From assembly GCF_904846215.1 (NCBI RefSeq), contig NZ_CAJGZK010000017.1:1-64000 (forward strand): 64,000 bases of DNA, read 5' to 3'. How positions within the stretch are numbered: the first letter of the stretch is position 1; each line of letters starts with the position of its first letter. Origin of the DNA: Psychrobacter glacincola (lineage in GTDB: Bacteria > Pseudomonadota > Gammaproteobacteria > Pseudomonadales > Moraxellaceae). The notes below the pieces were generated by a model that was not told the origin of the DNA, made no database searches, and was given only the letters and a program-made list of their open reading frames with translations. A program made the position numbers and the translations under genes. Shown in pieces: positions 1 through 9,379 of the stretch.

Positions 1-158
<158 letters not shown>

Positions 159-312
159 CCTGTTTTATTGAAATAAGCGCTTAGCCGCGATTTATTTATG
201 CCGTTGCTGTTAAATTGTGGCTAAGTGTGGATTCTGATCGTTGGCGCGTGTTGCTATTAAGTATTCATCAAAGACAAAATGAGTAATAAGAGTCAAAAAA
301 TAAGGGATTATT

Positions 313-1551
313 ATGACCGTAATATCACAGTCGGAGCAGGTTGATTCTATTAATAATAATGTGCAAAAAGGCGCGTTACACGGTATCAAGGTACTTGATT
401 TGTCGAGAGTGTTGGCTGGCCCTTCTTGTACACAGGTATTGGCAGACCTTGGTGCTGAAGTCATTAAGGTTGAACGTCCCGGTGTTGGTGATGAAACGCG
501 TCATTGGGCACCGCCAACGTTCAGTGATAACACCTCCGCTTATTACGCCACCATTAACCGCAATAAAAAATCCCTCACCGTCGATATCAACACACTAGCA
601 GGGCAGACCATTATCAAGCAACTTATCGCTAGCAGCGATATCGTCGTTGAGAACTTTAAAGTAGGTGGTCTTAAAAAATACGGCTTAGACTACGACAGTC
701 TAAAACAAGATAATCCGCGTTTAATATACGCGTCATTAACTGGTTTTGGTCAAACAGGTCCAGACGCCAAGCGCCCCGGTTATGACTATATTATTCAAGG
801 ATTGTCAGGTCTGATGAGTATCACTGGGCCTAGTGATGGTGAACCGCACAAGGTTGGTGTAGCAGTTGTGGATTTATTTGCTGGACTACAGCTTACTATC
901 GGTATCCAAGCAGCATTATTAGCACGCCACAACACTGGGCTTGGGCAACATGTCGATGTGGCATTGCTAGACAGTGCGCTTGCCATGTTAGCCAATGTCG
1001 GTATGAACCATCTCGCATCCGGAAAAGTTCCGCCAAGACTGGGCAATCAGCATCCTAATATCGTGCCTTATCAAGTATTTGAAGCTGAAGGAGAAAAACA
1101 CTTTATCTTGGCTTGTGGCAATGACATTCAATTTGCCAAGCTTTGTGGTGTGTTAGGCGTTGATTGGTATAGTGACCACCGTTTTGCGACCAATCCGCAA
1201 CGCGTTGCCAATCGTGAGCTGCTGTGCGATGAATTAACCAAGCAGTTTGCCGAGCGACCACGCAGCTATTGGTTAGACGTTTTAGATCAAGCGGGCATTC
1301 CATGCGGGGCGATTCATAATGCGGCTGAGGCCTTGGCTATGCCGCAAGTACAAGCACGCGAGATGATTGTTGATTTTGCCGCGCAAGGTAGCCCTGTCAG
1401 AGCGCTTGGTAATCCTATTAAATTATCTGCATCACCTGTCACTTACCGGTCGCCACCACCAAAACTAAGCGAGCATACAGACAGTACGCTTACTGGTTTG
1501 GGCTATGATAGCGATATGATAGCCAAGCTCAAAGCGGATGGGATTGTTTGA
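313..1551 (+). CDS. CaiB/BaiF family (class III) CoA-transferase
   Basis: The 412-aa protein has the family length and features. The N-terminal VLDLSRVLAGPSCTQVLADLGAEVIKVERP segment (about residues 27-55) precedes the NRNKKSL stretch. GYDYIIQGLSGLMS begins near residue 157, and its Asp aligns with the catalytic aspartate of the family. These enzymes move CoA between carboxylic acids via an aspartyl-CoA thioester. Downstream of a glutaryl-CoA-type dehydrogenase, the best guess is succinyl-CoA:glutarate CoA-transferase, making glutaryl-CoA for the neighbour. A purine-rich AAGGGA lies just before the ATG. The substrate is inferred from context. Confidence 0.85.
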   Translation: MTVISQSEQVDSINNNVQKGALHGIKVLDLSRVLAGPSCTQVLADLGAEVIKVERPGVGDETRHWAPPTFSDNTSAYYATINRNKKSLTVDINTLAGQTIIKQLIASSDIVVENFKVGGLKKYGLDYDSLKQDNPRLIYASLTGFGQTGPDAKRPGYDYIIQGLSGLMSITGPSDGEPHKVGVAVVDLFAGLQLTIGIQAALLARHNTGLGQHVDVALLDSALAMLANVGMNHLASGKVPPRLGNQHPNIVPYQVFEAEGEKHFILACGNDIQFAKLCGVLGVDWYSDHRFATNPQRVANRELLCDELTKQFAERPRSYWLDVLDQAGIPCGAIHNAAEALAMPQVQAREMIVDFAAQGSPVRALGNPIKLSASPVTYRSPPPKLSEHTDSTLTGLGYDSDMIAKLKADGIV

Positions 1552-1626
1552 TAAGCTATATTTGAGGTAACTGGAAAAATAGGACAACGATGAGATAAAG
1601 CGATTAGTTAAAAGGTCGAGCTATAA

Positions 1627-2391
1627 TTAACGGGCAGGCTTAAAGCCTAAACGCTGCTCTATTTGTTCAGCTAATTCAATCAGCGCGGCGCTGACTTCAT
1701 TGCGCTTAGACTCATATTCTGCCTGCAAAAAGCTGACAGCCATACCCGCGGTGGCGCTACCCGATGCATTACGAATATAAGTGCCCAAGCAATACATACC
1801 ATCGCGCAGCTGACCATCATCGAGTGAGATACGGCAGTTATGAATAGCGGTAAGCTCAGTGGATAGGTCATCAAAGTTATCTACGCCATTAAGTGTTACT
1901 GGTTTAGGGAAATGACCTTCGTATAACGATTCAATTGTAGTCATGGATAGCGTTGAAAGCATCGCTTTTCCAGACGCTGAAAATACCGCAGGCACCCGTA
2001 CACCGGAACGGAAGGTGAAACCAAGCGGTGCAGGTGCATCGTGACAGGTTAAAAATACCACCTCGCCCAAGTCCAACTTAGATAGAGTGACGGTATGCTG
2101 CAGCAGGATAGGATATTGTACAATAAGATCTTTAAATAAATGTATGACCCCTTGTTGCTGTTCGTATTTACCTGCCCAATAAAGTAGATAGGAGCCTAAA
2201 TGAAAGCGACTATCGGCGTCTTTGTATATGACGTGTTTGGTCAATAAGCTCTGCAAAATATTATGGGTTGAGCTTGGTGGTAACGCCAACTTCTTAGCGA
2301 TATGCGCTGCAGTTAATGGCTGCGGGCTGGCAGTAATTAGATCTAGGATTTGGAAGGTTTTTTCCAGTGATGGAACAGTTATTGTACTCAT
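1627..2391 (-). CDS. IclR family transcriptional regulator
   Basis: This 254-aa protein has an N-terminal winged helix-turn-helix (about residues 5-70, with LEKTFQILDLITASPQPLTA and the recognition-helix region LALPPSSTHNILQSL). An IclR effector-binding domain follows (about 75-250, including FSASGKAMLSTL and the C-terminal AAGMAVSF-like segment). IclR proteins bind small carboxylic acids and usually control nearby catabolic or transport genes. It faces the CoA-transferase tail to tail and lies downstream of the TRAP operon, so either could be its target. IclR-type BhcR regulators control the bhc operon elsewhere, but this gene is 28 kb from the bhc genes here. The ligand is unknown. Confidence 0.85.
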   Translation of the reverse strand: MSTITVPSLEKTFQILDLITASPQPLTAAHIAKKLALPPSSTHNILQSLLTKHVIYKDADSRFHLGSYLLYWAGKYEQQQGVIHLFKDLIVQYPILLQHTVTLSKLDLGEVVFLTCHDAPAPLGFTFRSGVRVPAVFSASGKAMLSTLSMTTIESLYEGHFPKPVTLNGVDNFDDLSTELTAIHNCRISLDDGQLRDGMYCLGTYIRNASGSATAGMAVSFLQAEYESKRNEVSAALIELAEQIEQRLGFKPAR

Positions 2392-2421
2392 AATTTACCC
2401 ATAAGTTGAATCAAAAATAAA

Positions 2422-2925
2422 GGTGTAATGGACAAAATCCATACTAAAAAGTAGAAGATAGCGACTAACTAATGGACACAATTCATGTTGGTGGAGCTAT
2501 TTTGACAATACAAGTTTTTGATAAACAGCAGCTTATATTGTTATTTAGACCATCATAACTATTCAGTTATTCTTTTAATTCACTGAACATACTTTCAAGA
2601 AAATTGGTTGTATTTGGTATATTTAAATGCTCGTATTCCTATAAGTAAACAACCAGTTATATTAGTTCGTATACCCATAAGCACCTTTAAATCGCTTATG
2701 GGTATACGATATTTTATTTTTTCTAATGTTAACACTACGTTCATTAGAGTTGATGAATGATATACCAGCCATATAATCGTTCTGTGAAACCTAGCTTGTC
2801 GTACTGTGCTGAAGACCATCGTCTAAGCTGCCTGCTTGCGATAGTTTTAGGACAACGAGTGATTATTTATAGCTGTAACTTCTTGCAAATACAGATAGTA
2901 TATAGATTTAGCTAATGTGTGTGAA
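2422..2925 (-). mobile_element. decayed copy of the IS at 33682-34745
   Basis: The segment starts with the same terminal motif as the intact IS (GGTGTAATGGACAAAATYCA) and its internal echo (ATGGACAcAATTCATG). It ends with a block matching the other inner end (CTTGCAAATAcAGAtAGTATATAG). Between them only fragments of the transposase remain: a minus-strand piece around 2595-2819 shows SIFNTTNFLESMF-like residues matching the intact C-terminal region, with frameshifts. At about 500 bp it is half the intact 1064 bp, so it carries a large internal deletion, and no clean right terminal repeat is visible. It fills most of the IclR-dctM gap. Confidence 0.8.
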
Positions 2926-2968
2926 AAGAGTTGACTACTACAGTTATAACCTTAACCCCATAAAAGAA

Positions 2969-2993
2969 CCATAGTGTCATTACGACACTATGG
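2969..2993. terminator. hairpin downstream of dctM
   Basis: A perfect 10-bp inverted repeat (CCATAGTGTC / GACACTATGG) with a 5-nt loop lies 78 bp past the dctM stop on the minus strand. The T-tract after the stem is weak (TTCTTTT), so it may be a weak intrinsic terminator or a 3'-end stabilising hairpin for the TRAP transcript. Confidence 0.5.
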
Positions 2994-3070
2994 CAAGAAT
3001 AATTAAGACTAACCTTTTGACGCTAACGACTAAAATAATAATTTACTTATCTATAAGCCATAAACAATCC

Positions 3071-4360
3071 CTAGTTTAATAGCCCAACCGATATCACTGG
3101 GAAGGCCACCAAAACAATCAATCGAATCAAGTCAGAGACAATAAAAGGTGCTACTCCACGAAACATATCAGCAAGCTTGATATGCGGTGCTACCGCTTTA
3201 ATCACAAATATATTCATGCCCATTGGAGGAGTAATAAGCCCAAGCTCTACAGTTAATACCGCAATGATACCAAACCAAACGGGATCAAAACCTAATGCTA
3301 GAATAATTGGGTATACCACAGGAATAGTAATGACCAACATCGCTAAGGCATCCATAAACAACCCAAGCAGAAAATACATGATCAAGATGCAGATTAAAAC
3401 GATCATTGGACTAACGTCTAAACCACCAATCCACGCTGCTAGCGTATTAGACATCTGCGACACAGAAATAAAGTAGCCAAGAGCTTCTGCACCTAACAGC
3501 ATAAAAAATACGACCGCAGATAACGCCAAGGTCTCAATTAACGACTGCTTTAATCCTGCAAAACGCATACCTTTAAAAACTGCATAGCCCCAAGAGGCAA
3601 ATGCCCCTACTGCTGCCCCTTCAGTGGGCGTAAATAATCCAAAGAAAATACCGGCAATAATAATAATAAAAATAAAGCTAAAGGGAATAAGGCCAGTTAA
3701 AGAAATTATTTTGGCTTTCCACGGGGTTCGCTCGCCACGTGGCGCTAAATGTGGCTTCCAGCGTACCATGATCATGACGGTAATAGAGTACATTACCATG
3801 CCTAAAACACCAGGTAAAAACCCAGCAATAAACATATCGCCAACCGACTGCTGGGTCAAGATAGCATATACCAACAGCGCGATACTCGGTGGGATCATGA
3901 TCCCCAAAGTACCGCCAGCGGCTAAAACGCCACAGGCAAAACCAGGTTGATAACCGTATTTTTCCATTTGTGGCAATGCCACTCGAGCCATCGTAGACGC
4001 AGTGGCTAACGAAGATCCTGAAATAGAAGCAAAGATACCTGATGAGCCAATACCAGCAACACCAAGACTGCCTCTGACGCCACCAAAGATAGTGCGAGTA
4101 GACTCAAAAAGCTTGCTCGCCATACCAGAATGAGTAGCGAATACCCCCATTAATATAAACAAAGGAATGGCGCTGTAATCATATTTTGCTAAGACATCTA
4201 CTGGAATATCTTTTAGCATTTGTAACGCGCCACTAGGCGATGTCACTGCCCCAAAACCTACTAGTCCTACCCCTAACATAGCTAAAGCAACAGGCACCCT
4301 GCCGATGACCAATAAAATCATGCACACTAAACCGATAGCACCAACAATTTCTGGACTCAT
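3071..4360 (-). CDS. dctM: TRAP transporter large permease, DctM family
   Basis: This 429-aa, very hydrophobic protein has about a dozen membrane segments. Typical DctM landmarks are IPLFILMGVFATHSGMASKLFES near residue 66, SGSSLATASTMARVALPQMEKYGYQPG (about 113-140), LGIMIPPSIALLVYAILTQQSVG, and the C-terminal LGLITPPMGMNIFVIK. It is the sodium-coupled translocation subunit of a tripartite ATP-independent periplasmic transporter for organic acids. Its ATG overlaps the dctQ stop by 4 nt (ATGA), implying translational coupling. The substrate cannot be read from sequence; dicarboxylates or similar acids are likely. Confidence 0.92.
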   Translation of the reverse strand: MSPEIVGAIGLVCMILLVIGRVPVALAMLGVGLVGFGAVTSPSGALQMLKDIPVDVLAKYDYSAIPLFILMGVFATHSGMASKLFESTRTIFGGVRGSLGVAGIGSSGIFASISGSSLATASTMARVALPQMEKYGYQPGFACGVLAAGGTLGIMIPPSIALLVYAILTQQSVGDMFIAGFLPGVLGMVMYSITVMIMVRWKPHLAPRGERTPWKAKIISLTGLIPFSFIFIIIIAGIFFGLFTPTEGAAVGAFASWGYAVFKGMRFAGLKQSLIETLALSAVVFFMLLGAEALGYFISVSQMSNTLAAWIGGLDVSPMIVLICILIMYFLLGLFMDALAMLVITIPVVYPIILALGFDPVWFGIIAVLTVELGLITPPMGMNIFVIKAVAPHIKLADMFRGVAPFIVSDLIRLIVLVAFPVISVGLLN

Positions 4361-4884
4361 GCTCCTGTCTCCTCGGCGTCAAAAAACTCGCCCGTTGTGA
4401 AAATATTGATGGATTCGATGAGAGCTCGAATAGCGAGCAAGGCACTTAAAAATGAACTTAATGCATAGATAGGCATCATTGAAATTCTTAGATCTTGTGT
4501 CACTTTACCGAAATGGACGGCATCGACTGCATTCTCATATAAACCCCATGTGAACACGATACCTATTAAGAAAAAACCCATCATGAAGATGCCCATCATG
4601 TAGCCTTTAATAGACTGCGGCATTTTTTGGGTGAAAACGTCTACGATGATTTGTGAACGTTCAACATAAGCGGCAAAAGCGGCTAGCAATGCAAAAAACA
4701 TAAAATAAGAGACAATCTCTACGCCACCTTTGATAGTAAATCCAAGCTCACCACCAGTGAGCTTGAACATATAGCGGAAGAAGACATCTGCAATAGTGGA
4801 GACCACAATGATGATTAAGCTGACACCACCAATGAACTCACACATCTTTGCAATAAAGCGACTGATTCTAATCAAAAATGCCAT
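4357..4884 (-). CDS. dctQ: TRAP transporter small permease, DctQ family
   Basis: The 175-aa protein has four predicted membrane helices (about residues 15-38, 52-75, 96-117, 135-157). It contains the FFRYMFKLTGGELGF and SQIIVDVFTQKMP segments usual in DctQ subunits. It pairs with DctM to form the membrane complex that receives ligand from DctP. A good GGAGG ribosome site lies just upstream of the ATG. It is middle gene of the dctP-dctQ-dctM operon, with 17 bp to dctP and a 4-nt overlap with dctM. Confidence 0.9.
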   Translation of the reverse strand: MAFLIRISRFIAKMCEFIGGVSLIIIVVSTIADVFFRYMFKLTGGELGFTIKGGVEIVSYFMFFALLAAFAAYVERSQIIVDVFTQKMPQSIKGYMMGIFMMGFFLIGIVFTWGLYENAVDAVHFGKVTQDLRISMMPIYALSSFLSALLAIRALIESINIFTTGEFFDAEETGA

Positions 4885-4901
4885 GTGAAACCTCCGATAG
4901 A

Positions 4902-5951
4902 TTAAACCTTACAAGCAACACTAGCCTCTTTGGCTTTTTTATAAACACCTTCAGCATCGAGTCCTAATGCGCTTACATCATCGAGATATTTTTGGGTGCC
5001 TTTTAGAAGAGGGCCTTTCCAGTCTGGATCATTAAGTGGATCCGGAATGTCGATAATCTCATCACCTCTATCTCTAGCAGCTTGAAGCCCTATTAAATCA
5101 GTCCTATCCCACATCTCACCGACTTTTTTAGTAAGCGCCATACCTGAGTTGTCATCGATCACCTTTTTTAAGTCATCGGGCAAGCTTTCATATTTATCTT
5201 TATTCATAGTCATCATAAGAGCAGAACTATAGAACGGGATATTAGTATGATATTTGGTTAGTTCATCGAGTTTAAAAGTTGTGATCGCTTCCCATGGGAA
5301 ACTTAACCCGTCAACGACACCACGCTGTAGAGACGTATATATATCGTTTGCAGGCAACCCTACCGGAGAGGCACCCATACTTTCAATAATATCACCTGCT
5401 ACAGCAGAAGGCCTACGAATACGCATACCTTTCATATCTTCAGGGGTTCGAATAAGCTTGTCAGTGGTATGTAGAGTGCCAGGCCCAGTAGCGAACATAA
5501 AGAGCAGGTGAGAATCTTCATATTCGCTAGAAATAGTGCCATTTTCATAAAGAGTTTGCAGCATGCAACCTGTTTGCGTCGACGAGTTAGACAAGCCTGG
5601 AAGTTCTGCAATTTGAGTCAATGGAAATCGACCGCTTGTATAACCCTGTACTTGAGAACCAATGTCAATCGTTCCCTTTACTGTAGACTCATAAGCTGTA
5701 TCTGCTTTACTAAGGGTTGCCGATGGATATACTTCCACCTTGAGGCGTCCATTCGAGTCTTCTTCAACTTTTTTAGCCCATGGCTCAAAGATTTCTTTAT
5801 TGACATCAGCGGTTGCTGGATAAAAATGCGAAAAACGCAGAACGGTGGTTTCTTGAGAGGATGAGGTATCGCCATTGTCAGACTGATTAGAACAACCAAG
5901 TAGGCTAACGGCTGCAAGCGCAGCTACAGAGAATAGAGGGACAATTTTCAC
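4902..5951 (-). CDS. dctP: TRAP transporter substrate-binding lipoprotein, DctP family
   Basis: The 349-aa protein starts with a lipoprotein signal peptide whose lipobox LLGC places the lipidated cysteine at residue 20. The mature part is a DctP/TAXI-like solute-binding protein. It has FSHFYPATADVNKEIFEPWAK, a GSQVQGYTSGRFPLTQIAELPG segment, and the MKGMRIRRPSAVAGDIIESMGASPVGLPANDIYTSLQRGVVDGLSFPW region, where the ligand-anchoring arginine of the family lies. The start codon is GTG, chosen for the AAGGA eight bases upstream and the signal peptide. It is first gene of the TRAP operon. Confidence 0.9.
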   Translation of the reverse strand: MKIVPLFSVAALAAVSLLGCSNQSDNGDTSSSQETTVLRFSHFYPATADVNKEIFEPWAKKVEEDSNGRLKVEVYPSATLSKADTAYESTVKGTIDIGSQVQGYTSGRFPLTQIAELPGLSNSSTQTGCMLQTLYENGTISSEYEDSHLLFMFATGPGTLHTTDKLIRTPEDMKGMRIRRPSAVAGDIIESMGASPVGLPANDIYTSLQRGVVDGLSFPWEAITTFKLDELTKYHTNIPFYSSALMMTMNKDKYESLPDDLKKVIDDNSGMALTKKVGEMWDRTDLIGLQAARDRGDEIIDIPDPLNDPDWKGPLLKGTQKYLDDVSALGLDAEGVYKKAKEASVACKV

Positions 5952-6195
5952 TATTGATTCCTTTTGATAGTGTTTGGAAAGTAAGAAGTTATTCTATTAA
6001 ATATCTAAATAATTACGCGTTTATTAATTCAATATCCTTTGAACCAAATTTAGCGTTGATTGATAAATAGAGCTTCATATAATTCGTATGTTGAATTACT
6101 ATTCAGTATATTGAATAATATGATGCTTATCAATCATTAATAATCATTTTCTTAATACCTAATGATAAATAAGTTTAATAACAAGGAGCGTTACT

Positions 6196-6291
6196 ATGTC
6201 AATAAATATGCTAAAGCTAGCAAACCTAGATTTGATCCCTGCTGTCAAATCCGTAGAAACAAATTTGGGAAATTTTAGTTACGCAGCCTGA
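6196..6291 (+). pseudogene. 5' stub of a gene cut by an IS3-end remnant
   Basis: A strong ribosome site (AAGGAG, 7 nt before ATG) leads into a 31-codon frame beginning MSINMLKLANLDLIP. After roughly 12 codons the sequence becomes an IS3 terminal repeat (TGATCCCTGCTGTCAAATCC), which supplies the rest of the frame to the TGA. The native gene's remainder is not seen nearby. This reads as the start of a gene truncated by an insertion and later decay; its function is unknown. Confidence 0.45.
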
Positions 6292-6345
6292 CGATAGTAA
6301 TCAAGCCACATCTGTATTGGCGTTTTATAGGCTAAATCTTTTTTG
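6234..6345 (-). mobile_element. IS3-family end remnant 1
   Basis: TGATCCCTGCTGTCAAATCC differs at two positions from the right terminal repeat of the intact IS3 element at 13585-14861 (TGACCCCTGCCGTCAAATCC, reverse complement). It continues with GGGAAATTTTAGTTACGCAG and CCTGACGATAGTAATCAAGC, matching the 3' end of that element's orfB in reverse orientation. Only about 110 bp of the element remains. Confidence 0.75.
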
Positions 6346-6412
6346 ACCTCTATTGTCAAATCCGTAGAAATTAACTTGGGAGATTTTACTATGGCTAAGC
6401 GACAGTAGTTGT
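6346..6412 (-). mobile_element. IS3-family end remnant 2
   Basis: A second terminal repeat (TGACCTCTATTGTCAAATCC, starting near 6346) followed by CTTGGGAGATTTTACTATGG abuts remnant 1 in the same orientation. It is more diverged from the intact element, suggesting an older, related IS that was itself hit by another copy. Confidence 0.65.
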
Positions 6413-6811
6413 CGTACACCCTATTTTATTCTCTTTCTTTCCACTGGTTTTTATACTATAGTTATTGAGTTAGGAATAAATATCGTGACATAGAGTTAAC
6501 CCTCGAAGCGCAACGCTTCACCTTATAACTCTGCTATTTTCGTTAAACCCAACAACTTCTTGACCTGCATTAACCATCACCATTCTGATTATCAATAAAC
6601 ACAAAAAAATACTTAGATATAGCCTGCATGAAAATGCTGGTAATAAACCTCTTTTTGTCAAAAAAATAAGCTTAAACAAATTAACTCACTCATCTTGCCC
6701 CTACAACGTTGCTCAAAAAGCTGCGAGTAGACACGGCTGACTTAAAGCTTTGACTACCATAATTAAAAAACGCTACTACCAAACTGCCTTTAAAATAATA
6801 AGGACAATCCT
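6413..6811. other. intergenic region without recognised gene
   Basis: About 400 bp of AT-rich sequence between the IS3 remnants and the gene at 6812. Short inverted segments are visible (for example CGAAGCGCAACGCTTCACC near 6504), but I see no open frame with a ribosome site, tRNA or clear terminator. The last 25 bp carry the AAGGA ribosome site of the downstream gene. Confidence 0.5.
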
Positions 6812-7744
6812 ATGACGAATATAAAATGTATTTTCGAGAAAAAACGCATAGACAATGTACAGTGGTCAGGTGTATCAAGACTCTCAAGTTTACCGTCACT
6901 ACCGAATGATGGTAAATCCCCACCACTTAAAACTCCGTTGTTCTATCTGACTAGCGTGTCTGTTAACGACTATGAAGATGATATCTATTTTGTTAATAAT
7001 ACCGATCAGACGCTACACTTTGTAGCGCCATTTAAGCTATATCAGAACTTAAATGAAGCGGGTGCCAAGCTCGGTGATGTCAGTGTTGAAAATCTAAATA
7101 AAGTGACGTTTTATAGCAATGATATGGACCGGTTATACACTGACGTACTTCCCAATCAAGGCGTGCGTATTGATAGTACTCATATCATTTATGACAGTGA
7201 TTATTTGATACAGCACTTTATTCATGTTCCGTTTAAGGGGCTTGATACCCATTATGGTATTTGGCGCTTTAACGTGGTTGAAAAAGGTGGGATTGGTCAG
7301 AGCTATCCACTATTGTGGGATGACTTTAGTAAGCCCTCACATATGGTCAGTTGTGACTGTATGTCTGAGCGGGGTGAGATACCGATAGAGCCTTCAGTGT
7401 ATGAAGAACGCTGTTGGGTATTAGATAGTCTGACCCAGTCTCTTGGAGTGGCTGATGCCATATTTATACTGGCTATTAATGATGTACTGTACCGTTATTG
7501 TGTGGGTTGGAGCGCGCCCTACAATGAATCTGATATACAGGCAAAAGACATTGCTCATAAATTACAGGAGCTAAAGCCTAACGATGCTGATGCGGTAAAA
7601 GAGATTATACAAGACGTTTATGATTTCTGGTTTAACAAGGGCTTTGCTAAGAATATTCCAGTGGAGGCTTGCACGGAGATTTTAGATTTATATAAGACAT
7701 ACATTGCTAATAAAAACACGCTCTCATTGAAGCCAAACCTATGA
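6812..7744 (+). CDS. uncharacterised protein of the accessory region
   Basis: The 310-aa protein starts after an AAGGACAATCCT ATG ribosome site. I do not recognise a family. It has no signal peptide or membrane segment. The first 200 residues look beta-rich and globular (DDIYFVNNTDQTLHFVAPF, THYGIWRFNVVEKGG), and the last 100 look helical (DADAVKEIIQDVYDFWFNKG). Two cysteines form a CDC at about 189-191. It is 46 bp upstream of the alpha/beta hydrolase and in the same direction as the next six genes, so co-transcription is plausible. Function unknown. Confidence 0.75.
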   Translation: MTNIKCIFEKKRIDNVQWSGVSRLSSLPSLPNDGKSPPLKTPLFYLTSVSVNDYEDDIYFVNNTDQTLHFVAPFKLYQNLNEAGAKLGDVSVENLNKVTFYSNDMDRLYTDVLPNQGVRIDSTHIIYDSDYLIQHFIHVPFKGLDTHYGIWRFNVVEKGGIGQSYPLLWDDFSKPSHMVSCDCMSERGEIPIEPSVYEERCWVLDSLTQSLGVADAIFILAINDVLYRYCVGWSAPYNESDIQAKDIAHKLQELKPNDADAVKEIIQDVYDFWFNKGFAKNIPVEACTEILDLYKTYIANKNTLSLKPNL

Positions 7745-7790
7745 GCGAGCAATTGACTATCAATAAAAAAAACCTAAAAAGGAGAAAGAT

Positions 7791-8375
7791 ATGATGTTTC
7801 CCATTGAAAATAACGACACATTTTTACTATTCTTTCACGGTCTTGATTCAAGCTGTGAGACCAATAAATACACCTGTATTAAACGTGAGCCCAAATATTG
7901 CCAAACCGTCAATTATAGAGATGATTTCGAAGAGATTTTCAATATTTATGACACATTAATTCAAGAAAAAATGAAGCAGTATCCGCGAGTAGTATTAGCA
8001 GGGCACTCACTTGGTGGATGGTTTGCCAATCACTTCGCTCATAAATATAACTTGCGTGCGCTACTGATTGCACCCTGTATTTATCCTAGTGAGGTATTAG
8101 CCGATCGTATTCCGCAAGTGGCTGATATGAAGCTGTCATTTCCCACCTCAAACACTGAAATGATGCGAGTGATGATTGAGGTAGAAGACGAATGTTTGGA
8201 TGTAGCGGTTGCCAGACGAACGCTGGTGAACTTACCTGACAGCTGGGAGGTGGAGTACTTTGAGAATGGTCATCACCGAATTGCCCGTAGTGAAGCTATT
8301 TGGTATCACTTAGTCCATCTGTGCGAAGACCCTATTATTTGGATGGACGAGGCAACGTATCATGGGGAAGAATAG
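7791..8375 (+). CDS. alpha/beta-hydrolase, YqiA/YcfP-like esterase
   Basis: The 194-aa protein is a small single-domain hydrolase. LLFFHGLDSS (about residues 12-21) forms the oxyanion-loop region. GHSLGG (71-76) is the nucleophile elbow with Ser73, and GHH near residue 160 supplies the probable catalytic histidine. Length and layout resemble the YqiA/UPF0227 esterases. It begins after an AAGGAG ribosome site. The substrate is unknown; it sits between an unassigned gene and a PP2C phosphatase in an apparent operon. Confidence 0.8.
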   Translation: MMFPIENNDTFLLFFHGLDSSCETNKYTCIKREPKYCQTVNYRDDFEEIFNIYDTLIQEKMKQYPRVVLAGHSLGGWFANHFAHKYNLRALLIAPCIYPSEVLADRIPQVADMKLSFPTSNTEMMRVMIEVEDECLDVAVARRTLVNLPDSWEVEYFENGHHRIARSEAIWYHLVHLCEDPIIWMDEATYHGEE

Positions 8376-8498
8376 CCGATACTATAATTATTGGTTTAAT
8401 CGCCTGGCATTTGACTCATTTTATATCTTAACCTAGAAAATAAAATTATAGGTTGTCCGTTATACTGGCCTCTATGATAACCGTAAGGGCTTACCGCT

Positions 8499-9356
8499 AT
8501 GAATACTTCCTCAAATGACCGCTATCCAAAATCTGCCAAGTCAGTAGCACAAGCCTGTGCGATTACCTTTCAGGGTAATGCCAGTAATAACCTGCAGCAA
8601 GATGCTTTTTTCTTTTTAGATAACTGGTATCAAGAAGACTTAGGTGTGATGGCGGTGACACCAGTGGCATCTCCTTTTTGCTTAGCAGTATCTGATGGTG
8701 TGGCAAGCTCCAATCAATCGCAGCACTGCTCAAAGGCAGTGGTGAAAGCAATTAGCCGGTTATGGAGGAATCATAGAAAGCTAACGGCCGATGCTATTCA
8801 TCAATCGATTAATCAAGCCAAGCATTCATCTAAGCGTCATGGTGCAGCGGCAACCCTCGCGATGGTAGTGGGAGAAGTAAATAGTGAAGGCTTAGTAAAG
8901 GCAACGATAACCCATGTAGGGGATAGTCGTGTTTATTGGCTGCCCGAAGGCGCGTCACAATGGCAATGTCTGACTCGCGATCATAACTTGCTAAATGAAC
9001 TCATTGATCAGCAGGCACAGGAGCAAGGTCGGCAAGCTAAGTTTTCTGACTATAACCGAGAAGGAATGGCGGGAAGTCTGTATAGCATTACCGAATGCTT
9101 TGCATTGACGGCTGATGACAGCTATATAAGCAGTGAAGTACCAGAAGCCAACTCTTGCACTATTGATGTTAATAGTGGCGACTGTCTCTTGGTCTGTACG
9201 GATGGTATTCATGACTTAGTGCCAAGTTATGATTGGCAAACTGTCAGTGCACAGACAGATTTACAGGAGTGGCTCATCACTCTTAAAAATCAGGTCTATG
9301 ATTCAGATGGCAATGCTTATGATAATGGCACAGCCATTTTGGTTCGTTTTTATTGA
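8499..9356 (+). CDS. PP2C-family protein serine/threonine phosphatase
   Basis: The 285-aa protein carries the PP2C metal-binding motifs in order: LAVSDGVASS (about 63-71), a THVGDSRVYWL block (about 137-147), VCTDGIHDLV (about 232-241) and the C-terminal NAYDNGTAILVRF, with the aspartates that hold two Mn/Mg ions. It should remove phosphate from Ser/Thr residues in the cytoplasm. No partner kinase is in the window. The stop codon overlaps a possible TTG start of the next gene (9353), so the two are probably translationally coupled. Confidence 0.88.
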   Translation: MNTSSNDRYPKSAKSVAQACAITFQGNASNNLQQDAFFFLDNWYQEDLGVMAVTPVASPFCLAVSDGVASSNQSQHCSKAVVKAISRLWRNHRKLTADAIHQSINQAKHSSKRHGAAATLAMVVGEVNSEGLVKATITHVGDSRVYWLPEGASQWQCLTRDHNLLNELIDQQAQEQGRQAKFSDYNREGMAGSLYSITECFALTADDSYISSEVPEANSCTIDVNSGDCLLVCTDGIHDLVPSYDWQTVSAQTDLQEWLITLKNQVYDSDGNAYDNGTAILVRFY

Positions 9357-9379
9357 ACACTTATTTTAATAATGAAGTG

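Noticed and set aside
1627..2391. Naming the IclR gene bhcR
   Set aside because: It is 28 kb from the bhc operon and next to other catabolic genes; nothing in the sequence links them.
3177..3476. Open frame opposite dctM
   Set aside because: It lies wholly antisense to a conserved membrane gene and has no ribosome site or recognisable product.
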